Source: Cyanobacteria bacterium UBA11153 (GTDB taxonomy: Bacteria > Cyanobacteriota > Cyanobacteriia > Cyanobacteriales > Coleofasciculaceae). Taken from it: DNA of 19,993 nt. The notes beneath the pieces are model-generated. The model had not been told where the DNA came from. It did no database searches and saw only the letters and a program-made list of their open reading frames with translations. The translations under genes were made by a program, and so were the position numbers. Below are positions 7,541-15,263 of this stretch, piece by piece (within the stretch, counting starts at the first letter, position 1; each line of letters begins with the position of its first letter). Location of the stretch: contig DOIX01000282.1 of NCBI GenBank assembly GCA_003511885.1, positions 6,901 through 26,893 on the forward strand, in the 5' to 3' direction.

Positions 7541-7585
7541 AAAAACCCTTTGCGCCCTTTGCGTTAAAAATAAACCAAACGCATC
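7541..7585 (+). repeat. CCTTTGCG-type repeat copy ahead of decayed copy B
   Basis: CCCTTTGCGCCCTTTGCG followed by TTAAAAATAAACC and ACGCATCC, closest to 4190-4240 of the mannosidase gene. A poorer fragment (CCGCCGCGTACCTCGG) follows near 7620-7637. Confidence 0.8.
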
Positions 7586-7990
7586 CCACGAATTAACTCA
7601 TTCATCCCCTTGAGCAAACCCGCCGCGTACCTCGGCCTTAAAAAAAACTCCCGGAAAATCCCATAAAGCCGACAAAATTAGCGAAAATTCCCGATAAACA
7701 ACCCTTTACCTCTCATTTTTCCCTGATTTACCATAATTTCGCCGAAATATCCCTATCTCCAGGATGGATAACTCCCTCCTGTTTAGCGGAAAAAGTGTAT
7801 CGGGAGTCAGTTATCAGTTGTTGTGGTTAATTAAGGATAAAGCTGAAATCCTTACGGAGATTGGGTTGTAGTTAAAAAAAATCTTTTTTAAGCGCACACG
7901 TATCCTATCATGACTCCAGTATATCACGATTTTGGCAATCTGATACTATAGAAAAAAAAGATCGGATTTTGGGGCATAATTGATGGCGGA

Positions 7991-10900
7991 TTATTTGGCT
8001 TCGCCAATCAAGGTAAAAGCAGCCCAATCTTTGGGATTAGGGTATTTTGCTTTGGTGGTAAGGATAGCTTGTCGCAATGCTTGGGCTTTATCTGGATTAT
8101 TGGACATATTTTGATAAAATTCCGTCATTAAAGATCCTGTGGGTGCATCTGGTACTGACCAAAGGGAAACAATTATACTGGGTACGCCTGCTGAGATAAA
8201 GGAACGAGATAAACCAAGGACTCCATCTCCAGTAATTTTCCCTCTTCCGGTGTTACAAGCACTTAAAATAACTAATTCGGCGTTAAGTTTAAGGTCAAGA
8301 ATTTCTTCAGCAGTAAGTAAACCATTAGCCGTATCTTTTCCGCCGGGAGCAGAAGGGGAAGATAAATCTGGTGCAAGTGCGATCGCGCTTCCTAAGCCTC
8401 GGATATCATCAAGTAAGCCGTGAGTGGCGAAGTGAATAATTCGAGCTTGCGGCATTTTTTGCACAACAGTAGTTTCCGTAGCTTGATTACCGATTAATGG
8501 TTGAGTATTTAACAGAGGAGCAATTGCTTTGGCTTCTAATTCTGCACCAGGCAGTGAGGGAAGTTGTTCTGGTGGTTTTCCGAATTCACGAGTTACCTTG
8601 GGCATAGTGGGATTGCCGATGACTAAAGCTGTTTCAGTTTCTCCTCTTTCTCTATTTGCCATTTTCTCCTTTTGGGTGCGAGTTAGTTGCAGGACTTGAA
8701 TGGATGGAGAAGTTAGGATAGTGTGTTTTTCAATTAAGTATTTGCCATCGGTATCTTTGAGGGCTGGAAAGGGAACTAGGAATAATTCGCCTTGGGGCAT
8801 AAAGATAATTCGATCTTCTGGATTGGTTGGTAATAAATCGGCAATGGGTTCGATGAGGATTTGGTGGAGTTGTTGTAATTTTTGATTCAGCATTGCCTCT
8901 TGTCTTTGGAGTCTGCTTTGTGTAGGAACTACAGCTACTATTGGTGGTGAATTTCTGACACCGATGGAGTCACGGGTATCAAAAACTAATCGATCTAGGG
9001 ATATATTCAGAGATTTGATATCTACTTGATGAAAGACAATTTCGCCAGTAGGTTGAATTACCCAAATCGCGAGATTGCGATCGGAAATCATGGCATATTC
9101 GACTAGGGTAGCATTTTCCTGTTTCGCTATTTGTTGAATTTGTTCGATAGTTGGTGTTGCGGCACTGGTACGAGTTTCTGAATTAGAGGATAATCGCGTT
9201 GTCAATAAGTCCGCAAATGCTCTGGCTCTTGATTTCTCTGAAGTCACTAGTGCCTCTTTCTCATTCCCTTGGGCAATCAGAAATTCCATGACGTTTTGGA
9301 AAAATGGCTGTCCTTTATCGAGGGCATCTATTTTATCGAGATCGTTGACTAATTGAGTGCGCCATTGTTCCAGCCAATTAGCTAGATAAGATACCATTTG
9401 CTCAGATCGTTTCCGGTTTTCTTCAAACTGTTGTTTTATATCTAGTTTTTGAATAAAGTTTCGCTCTTCTTCTAAAAAAAATGACAAAGGCATTAAGACC
9501 ATAACGTTTGTATAATATCCCTGTAACAAGGATTTTTCTGCCATAGACAGTTGGCTATCAGTCTCAATTAAGCGAGCGAATCGTTCTTCTCTCGCACTCA
9601 ATTCTTGTAAATTAATATTATCGATCTCATTGCGGTTGCGAGTAATCGCTTGAAAAGCTGAAAATATAAAGTCGGATTCTTGGATAATTTCTCTTCGCTC
9701 CTTAAATAGTTCTCTTCCCCGCTCAATGATAGTGTTAGTTTCTTGCTGTAATTGCAGGTTCTCGCGTCCGAGATCTTCACTAATCGATAACAATGCCTGT
9801 ACTGGATCTGCTTTTCCATCAGCAATCTGGTCTGCTAAAGTTGTCAATTTATTTAGATGAGTAGATAATCGCTCAACCAAGCTTTTATGATAATCCGCCA
9901 AAAATCCTAGTGCTTCCACAAGTTCAGCTTGGCGTTGAGGAGAAATGACTCCAAATCTGGCACGAATTAACTGAAATATTAGATCGCGATCGCCTCTTCG
10001 TACAGTTATATTGACTGAAGTTCCTGGTTTACCTCTCAATTTTTGATGAGCTTGTTCAAGAGTCATTTCTTGAATCATACTATCGTCAATAGTAATAAGT
10101 ATATCTCCTGGTAACATACCAGCGATTTCGGCTGGTGTCCCTTTGTCTATAGTCGCGATCGCAAAATTTTTCGTCTCTTGATTTTCTTCTAGGGAAATAC
10201 CTGTAATTCCCCGATCTTCTTTGACTCCTTCCTGCCAATTTCTGTAACCCTTTTCCATATAGGGAAATAGCTCTATTTTACTGTTCAGTTCATTAACAAT
10301 CTCAGCAGTACGTTGGCGAAAAAGACGGCTGGCAGATTCATCAGGTCCTAAAATACGCTGGGTTTCTAAATTAAACTGTAAGTTTTTCAGTAAATTATCG
10401 TAGTCGCCAAGCTGAAAGTTACACCCGATTATAAATTGTTGAGCTAATCCGATATCCATAACAGCCGGGTTTTCTTCTGGGGATTGGTGTTGCTGTTTTT
10501 TTTGATAAAATGCCATTACTTGATCGAGCAATGGTGCAGCTTGTCCGCATCTATCCCCAGTTGCTAGATCGTTAGCTAGATATTTTAGTTCGGTTATATC
10601 AAACTCGGTAAATGTTTCCGGATTAAGAAAAGGAGGAATTTGCCAAGTTGCTGTCAAACTCTGACTATTGTTTGGGGAGGAATTCTTTCCCCAGATTCCT
10701 GCTAATGTTCCACCACCGGAAACAGCTCGTAAAAATCCCCATCCTTTTCCTGACTGACGATCTTGCCAATTAAAATCTAGCCGATTTCCCCGAACATTTC
10801 CCTGAATTGTACCACCACCACGTCCGGTATAAGTTCCCCTCACTTTCTGTCCATTTTGTTGTAATTCAATTTTACCAAACCCACTTGTACCTCCATCCCA

Positions 10901-12046
10901 TTGTCCGTTAAAACTCCCTGTATTTAATAGCGATCGCAGTTTTTCTACTGGAATACTTTTAGGGATTTCTCCAGTAATTTTCGCCTCATAAATAGTAGGT
11001 TTACCCACTGCTTCTCCAAAACTGCCAGAATCATAAAGTCCAGATAGACGAATATCTCCCGAAATGCGATCGCCGGAAATAGACAGGTTTAACGTTCCAT
11101 TTTGAACAAATACTATACCAGGTGCATCTGGAGAGAAAGTATAGGTTGTTGTTCGCATAACTTCGCTAGGGCTAAATTTGAGAATAATCCCATCTTTATT
11201 TGCCTGAATTTCAGTATTGGGTTCTGGTTTTCCATTAACACCTTCAGAATTCAACATAATCCATCCATTTGTTCCATGTAACGTGGAATCTGTTCCCAGA
11301 TTAATCGATAAATAATTTGGAGAATCCGCAGATTCAGCAATAAACAGAGTTCCTGGAATAGGACCAAAAGAACCCGCGTCAGTTTTTCCCTCTATAGATA
11401 TGTTGAAACGACGGATTTTATTGCTAGAATCAGCAGGATTAGGATTGGTTTGCTCTAATTCACTCTTAAATTTATCGTTAATTTCAGATGTCTGTGTTTC
11501 CACACTGGTTTCAGGATTGGGCGTTAGTTGATTGGGAATTTTATCTCCTTTAATCAAAGACTGATAAATTCTGACAATCCGTTGAGGATAACCTAATGAA
11601 CCTGAGTCTGTATAGATAGCATCTAAAAGAATATTCTCTCTATTAATATAGATTGTGCCATCGACAGAGACACTATTACCACCCGAAACAAGCTCTTCTC
11701 CCTGAAATTCTAATTTATCGCCAATTTTTCTATATGTTCCAGATATTGAAGTAAACGGCTGGTGAGTGAAGGTAAAGCTACCGTCGGGATTGAATTTCCA
11801 CATTGAGTATTGAAATTTTCCCTCAATCCGTTTGGCATCAAATAAGATTCCTTTTAATATCTCAATTTTTGGTTTCTCCATACCGATTAGCTGAAGCAGT
11901 TGATTGGCTTCTGCCTTATTAGTATTGGGAGTTTGCGCTAATACAGGGGAAACTGTTAATGGTGCTGAAAAATTAGGAGGAAAGGTTAGAGAAACAGTAG
12001 ATAGTAGAGAAGTTAATACCATTGGTATAATTTTACGAGGTTCCAT
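7991..12046 (-). CDS. Exported CHAT-domain protease with PDZ and lipocalin-like beta repeats
   Basis: A 1351-residue protein starting at ATG 12046, chosen because GGAGG lies 5 bases upstream. A TTG at 12058 would overlap that site. Residues 1-38 are a Sec signal peptide ending PVLAQ. Residues about 60-460 are beta-rich, including a lipocalin-like GxW...GTYTGRGG...GNRLDFNW repeat near 380-460. A helical stretch follows, then a PDZ domain at about 609-697 (GTPAEIAGMLPGDILITIDD), a long helical/coiled-coil region at about 700-960, and a C-terminal CHAT caspase-like domain with the dyad H1209 (HFATHG) and C1264 (LSACNTG), ending PKDWAAFTLIGEA. CHAT proteases are usually cytoplasmic with TPRs, so export plus PDZ is unusual. 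It lies directly downstream of an orthocaspase gene on the same strand. Substrate is unknown. Confidence 0.9.
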   Translation of the reverse strand: MEPRKIIPMVLTSLLSTVSLTFPPNFSAPLTVSPVLAQTPNTNKAEANQLLQLIGMEKPKIEILKGILFDAKRIEGKFQYSMWKFNPDGSFTFTHQPFTSISGTYRKIGDKLEFQGEELVSGGNSVSVDGTIYINRENILLDAIYTDSGSLGYPQRIVRIYQSLIKGDKIPNQLTPNPETSVETQTSEINDKFKSELEQTNPNPADSSNKIRRFNISIEGKTDAGSFGPIPGTLFIAESADSPNYLSINLGTDSTLHGTNGWIMLNSEGVNGKPEPNTEIQANKDGIILKFSPSEVMRTTTYTFSPDAPGIVFVQNGTLNLSISGDRISGDIRLSGLYDSGSFGEAVGKPTIYEAKITGEIPKSIPVEKLRSLLNTGSFNGQWDGGTSGFGKIELQQNGQKVRGTYTGRGGGTIQGNVRGNRLDFNWQDRQSGKGWGFLRAVSGGGTLAGIWGKNSSPNNSQSLTATWQIPPFLNPETFTEFDITELKYLANDLATGDRCGQAAPLLDQVMAFYQKKQQHQSPEENPAVMDIGLAQQFIIGCNFQLGDYDNLLKNLQFNLETQRILGPDESASRLFRQRTAEIVNELNSKIELFPYMEKGYRNWQEGVKEDRGITGISLEENQETKNFAIATIDKGTPAEIAGMLPGDILITIDDSMIQEMTLEQAHQKLRGKPGTSVNITVRRGDRDLIFQLIRARFGVISPQRQAELVEALGFLADYHKSLVERLSTHLNKLTTLADQIADGKADPVQALLSISEDLGRENLQLQQETNTIIERGRELFKERREIIQESDFIFSAFQAITRNRNEIDNINLQELSAREERFARLIETDSQLSMAEKSLLQGYYTNVMVLMPLSFFLEEERNFIQKLDIKQQFEENRKRSEQMVSYLANWLEQWRTQLVNDLDKIDALDKGQPFFQNVMEFLIAQGNEKEALVTSEKSRARAFADLLTTRLSSNSETRTSAATPTIEQIQQIAKQENATLVEYAMISDRNLAIWVIQPTGEIVFHQVDIKSLNISLDRLVFDTRDSIGVRNSPPIVAVVPTQSRLQRQEAMLNQKLQQLHQILIEPIADLLPTNPEDRIIFMPQGELFLVPFPALKDTDGKYLIEKHTILTSPSIQVLQLTRTQKEKMANRERGETETALVIGNPTMPKVTREFGKPPEQLPSLPGAELEAKAIAPLLNTQPLIGNQATETTVVQKMPQARIIHFATHGLLDDIRGLGSAIALAPDLSSPSAPGGKDTANGLLTAEEILDLKLNAELVILSACNTGRGKITGDGVLGLSRSFISAGVPSIIVSLWSVPDAPTGSLMTEFYQNMSNNPDKAQALRQAILTTKAKYPNPKDWAAFTLIGEAK

Positions 12047-12186
12047 AATAGCCTCCAATTAATCGATATAGTTAAATAAAGTAAAGCGCAGTTAAATTTG
12101 ATATTCTCTCTGCCATTTTTACCCATTCCTTTCATCAATCGGCACAATCGCTTAGTCAGGACTTACCCAAAGTATCTATCTGTCTT

Positions 12187-12212
12187 GTACGTTAGCTTTC
12201 GCATAACGCACC
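12187..12212 (-). terminator. Hairpin just after the orthocaspase stop
   Basis: On the minus strand GTGCGTTATGC, loop GAAA, GCTAACGTAC forms a roughly 10-bp stem (one bulge, one G-T pair) 8 bases after the stop at 12220. It has no following T-run, so it is not a classical intrinsic terminator. It resembles dispersed palindromic elements with GTGCGTTA arms common in cyanobacteria and could stabilise the 3' end of the upstream message. The remaining intergenic DNA (12059-12186) shows nothing else I recognise. Confidence 0.4.
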
Positions 12213-12219
12213 ATTCCCA

Positions 12220-14409
12220 CTAAAGCACTTCAAAAGTAATAGATAGCGCCGCTATTTCCGCAGCGCGAATTCGTCTTTGCACCACCACAATCGAAGCTCC
12301 TTCCCCCCGACTATCGCTCAAATCGTCCAATAAATCTCCCATTACTTCTACAGTCGGTACGACTGGACCTCGATCCCTCCCTTGTAACTGTTCCTCCGCT
12401 AATTTTTGTAAGGTTAACAGGGCTTTTCTCAATGGATTTTGACTAGCAACGATTAATACTTCTCCAATCCCTTTTGCCTGAGTAATAAATTCAAAATCAT
12501 CTACTTCCGGATTAGGAATTAGTAACTCTTGATTTCCCTCCAAACGAGTTGCATCTTTAGCCGCACCCCAACGATTAGGAAATAAAACGATAATTTCCCC
12601 ACTGGGATCTACCAGTAAAATACTAAGATAAACAGGGCGAGACTCATTATTTTTGATCCGAAACTGGAAAGCCGTCCCCACTGGTAAACCTTGAGATGGA
12701 TTAGGGATAGATGGGCGATAATTTTCCGTACCTCTAGCCGTAAATGCCGTACCAATTAAAGTTTGATTTTGTCCCTCTACTGCCATAGATGCTTCCAGAT
12801 TTAGTCGGGAAGAATTAGCATTGAGAGTCATTTTGACAATCCGGGCGGCAAGTAAAGATTTAAGTTTGGCTTCGAGACGGGAAATAGCTGTCTCAACTTC
12901 CTCATCAGGAGTATCAAAAGAACCAGGAATTATTTCATCTCGCGAGGGAGATAATAAGCCAATACTTCCTTGTCCTGGTAATTCTGATTTACCCTGAAAA
13001 GTTTGACGATCCTGTCCCGTCAGGCGACTTAAAATATATTGTATTTCTCCCTGATAAGGAATGCTACCACTTTGAAATAAGACCCCTTCCACCCTACCTA
13101 TTTTTGCCAATCCTTGTTTAGCAGCATTCGCTTCATTTGCTAAAGAAGGATCGATACCAATCCGTAATTTTAAATCCGCAGGAATAGCCCGTCCCGATTC
13201 TTGTAGTAAGGAACCAGGTTGTAAAGAACCAGCGGCTCTAGTTTCCAGCAAAGTTCCCGTCCCAATTAATCCAGTCCGCGATCGCAATTCTACCTCACCC
13301 GCACTACTACCATTACTGCTAATAACTGTAAAAGTCGCCCCTTCCTCAAAGGCTTGCAAACTATCTCGATCCAATCCACCTAACCATAAATCTACTTGAT
13401 TACCTTGAACTTTTGCGATCGCAGCTTCGGCGGGAGGTGTTTCTCTATTTAAAAAGTAAAGAGGTTTTTTCCCATAACCACTTTGAGGTTGAATATCTGC
13501 CAAAGGGACTTGGACAGAAAGTTGCTTCATCTCGCGAGTAATATTTGCGATCGCGCTTTCTACTGTCCCCGTTTCTTGCCAAAGATACTGAGTTAATAGA
13601 TAAGTAAATGCACCTGCATAAAAGTCATCAAATACAGCATCCAATGCTTCTTGGTCTCTTTGGGCAGCCGCAATTACCACACCTTTAGCTACCCCAATCC
13701 CGCGCATTTTTTCAAATTCTTCGCGAGAAAGTTTTAACCGAGATAACCATTGTTCTTGAGTTTTTAATTCCGCTTCGCTAGGCTTTAAACTAGAACCACC
13801 TGCACCCGCACGGACTCGAAAATTACCTCTAGTGCCACCACCGGAATAACAACTATCCAATACCACAGTCATATTTTCCGTATTAACAGCAGACATTAAT
13901 AAAAATAGAGTCCGTCCCATAATATCGTTAACAATACCCTCTTGATAGAGAGGACTATCATCAACTGGGATAATCGTACTGTTAAGATCGTCCGGATAAA
14001 TAGGCTTAGGATCTAAAACTCGCGCACCATGTCCCGAAAAATGGAACACTACCACATCATTTGCTTTAGCCTGCTTAACCAAATGTTCATCAAAAGCCTG
14101 TAAAATACCATCGCGAGTAGCTTGACCATCAGTCAAAGTCAAAATATCCCTCGGATTAAACCCAAAACGATAAATAAGTAACGCCCGCTGCAATTTCACA
14201 TCATTAACACAGCCATTAAGCAAACCCAAGCGATTGCCATCTATATACTGATTAATTCCCACCAATAGCGCCAGCTTGCGAGAAGTATTTTGGGCAAGAA
14301 CCTTACCGTAACGATAACCTTGTTGAATAATATTGAACTGGCTCAATCCCAGCGTTGCGATTGCAGAAGCAGCAAATTGAAGAAAGTGGCGGCGTTTTAG
14401 CTGAGGCAC
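12220..14409 (-). CDS. Orthocaspase (peptidase C14) with twin-arginine signal and DUF4384-like C-terminus
   Basis: A 729-residue protein from GTG 14409, preferred because GAGG lies 6 bases upstream. A TTG at 14433 gives 8 more residues but has no ribosome site. The N-terminus MPQLKRRHFLQFAASAIA is a twin-arginine signal, so the protein is probably exported folded. The p20-like domain spans about 44-320. It has LALLVGINQY, the catalytic His in FHFSGHG (codon 14029-14031, H127) and the catalytic Cys in LDSCYSGGG (codon 13849-13851, C187). It ends around GYGKKPLYFLNRE. Residues 330-560 are of unknown fold. Residues about 570-670 (FRIKNNESRPVYLSILLVD, IIVLFPNRW) match DUF4384, a frequent C-terminal partner of bacterial caspases. 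Orthocaspases cleave after Arg or Lys. Co-oriented with the CHAT gene 173 bp downstream. Confidence 0.92.
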   Translation of the reverse strand: MPQLKRRHFLQFAASAIATLGLSQFNIIQQGYRYGKVLAQNTSRKLALLVGINQYIDGNRLGLLNGCVNDVKLQRALLIYRFGFNPRDILTLTDGQATRDGILQAFDEHLVKQAKANDVVVFHFSGHGARVLDPKPIYPDDLNSTIIPVDDSPLYQEGIVNDIMGRTLFLLMSAVNTENMTVVLDSCYSGGGTRGNFRVRAGAGGSSLKPSEAELKTQEQWLSRLKLSREEFEKMRGIGVAKGVVIAAAQRDQEALDAVFDDFYAGAFTYLLTQYLWQETGTVESAIANITREMKQLSVQVPLADIQPQSGYGKKPLYFLNRETPPAEAAIAKVQGNQVDLWLGGLDRDSLQAFEEGATFTVISSNGSSAGEVELRSRTGLIGTGTLLETRAAGSLQPGSLLQESGRAIPADLKLRIGIDPSLANEANAAKQGLAKIGRVEGVLFQSGSIPYQGEIQYILSRLTGQDRQTFQGKSELPGQGSIGLLSPSRDEIIPGSFDTPDEEVETAISRLEAKLKSLLAARIVKMTLNANSSRLNLEASMAVEGQNQTLIGTAFTARGTENYRPSIPNPSQGLPVGTAFQFRIKNNESRPVYLSILLVDPSGEIIVLFPNRWGAAKDATRLEGNQELLIPNPEVDDFEFITQAKGIGEVLIVASQNPLRKALLTLQKLAEEQLQGRDRGPVVPTVEVMGDLLDDLSDSRGEGASIVVVQRRIRAAEIAALSITFEVL

Positions 14410-14433
14410 GATCAACCTCTCTTTCTTAGTCAA

Positions 14434-14755
14434 GATTTTTGGAGCAAGTGATGCGATCGAACCAGCTTCGATCGATAGCCTTCACTAACAAACAATAACA
14501 TAGAGACAATGCCCCACTCTCCTCTCCATCTTAAAACTATATAATTTGTAGCAAAAATCAACATTTATAGCAACCGCTAGAGCGGTTAAGATATTCTCAA
14601 TTCCTCAAAGTATTGATTGAAAAGCTTTCAGCTTGAGCCAATAGCAAGAGTGCCCCTAGTCCGTTGCTATATGTTAGTAAAAATAGATGGTGGACTCAAA
14701 ACGAAGTTGTTGGGAAGGAGGCAGAATTTTTTTTTAACGCCAAGAGCGCCAAGAG
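14434..14755. other. Gene-free stretch upstream of the orthocaspase gene
   Basis: It holds the probable promoter of the orthocaspase gene, which I cannot place. It also holds a perfect 7-bp-arm palindrome AACCGCT-AG-AGCGGTT at 14572-14587, a larger MITE-like inverted repeat listed separately, and a short AACGCCAAGAGCGCCAAGAG element at 14736-14755 preceded by a T-run, which is related to the repeats around the mannosidase gene. Confidence 0.6.
14566..14671. mobile_element. MITE-like inverted repeat with TATAGCAAC ends
   Basis: TATAGCAAC at 14566-14574 is mirrored by GTTGCTATA at 14663-14671. The match continues imperfectly inward (CCGCTAG against CGGACTAG). The 106-bp interval has no reading frame. 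It is probably a remnant of a small non-autonomous element. Target duplication is unclear. Confidence 0.45.
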
Positions 14756-14801
14756 ATGCCGTCCAATGAAGTTGCCATAATTAACAACCAATTGAAAACC
14801 A

Positions 14802-15257
14802 CCCCTGCCCTAACGAAAAGACTTTTTCATCGAACCCTAAATACTCCCGCAGCTTATCAACTGTTAACTATCAACTATCCCTGCTCTAACGAAAAGACTT
14901 TTTCATCGAACCCTAAATACTCCCGCAGCTTATCAACTGTTAACTATCAACTATCCCTGCCCTAACGAAAAGACTTTTTCATCGAACCCTAAATACTCCC
15001 GCAGCTTATCAACTGTTAACTATCAACTATCAATTATCAACTATCAATTATCAATTATCAACTATCCCTGCTCTAACGAAAAGACTTTTTCATCGCACCC
15101 TAAATACTCCCGCAGCTTATCAGATGTTAACTATCAACTATCAACTATCAATTATCCCAGTCCTAACGAAAAGACTTTTTCATCGAACCCTAAATACTTC
15201 CCCAGCTTATCAACTGTTAACTATCAACTCTCAACTATTAATTGTCAACTATTAACC
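14802..15257. repeat. Array of five long tandem repeats with heptamer expansion
   Basis: A unit of about 76 bp (CTAACGAAAAGACTTTTTC, ATCGAACCCTAAATACTCCC, GCAGCTTATCAACTG and TTAACTATCAACTATCCCTG) begins at 14810, 14886, 14962, 15073 and 15163. Spacings are 76, 76, 111 and 90. The excesses of 35 and 14 are exact multiples of 7 and come from extra TATCAAC/TATCAAT heptamers. The core contains GAAAAGACTTTTTC, able to form a small hairpin. There is no spacer diversity, so it is not a CRISPR. A short open frame at 14756-14965 is just repeat sequence. The array lies between the orthocaspase gene and the 3' end of the serine protease gene, in line with cyanobacterial STRR-type heptamer repeats. Confidence 0.92.
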
Positions 15258-15263
15258 AGTGCC

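Larger units (their letters stand above)
6629..7990 (+). pseudogene. Gene-free stretch with decayed tandem fragments of the mannosidase gene
   Basis: No intact gene is present. Two degenerate segments match the plus strand of the upstream mannosidase gene. Copy A (about 6842-7493) is collinear with 4386-5290, with a deletion of roughly 4490-4715, and still shows LVNWARSQLVSFSL, the TATATATATAGATGGG site, DNSLL, and GCGCACACCTATCCCATCATGAC. Copy B (about 7645-7983) matches 4985-5322 and ends 8 bp from the stop of the CHAT gene. Both have many stops and frameshifts. Each is preceded by copies of the CCTTTGCG repeat (6668-6740, 6762-6832, 7541-7585), as in the intact gene. No N-terminal mannosidase sequence is found here. 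Confidence 0.85.

Noticed and set aside
6842..7596. Three short open frames downstream of the mannosidase gene
   Set aside because: They are pieces of the decayed mannosidase fragments, identifiable by collinear similarity to 4386-5300, so they are not separate genes.
14756..14965. 69-codon open frame in the tandem repeat array
   Set aside because: It is made of translated repeat units (the same peptide appears twice) with no ribosome site.
14802..15257. Possible CRISPR array
   Set aside because: Units are contiguous 76-bp tandem copies with no unique spacers, and the length changes are heptamer expansions.
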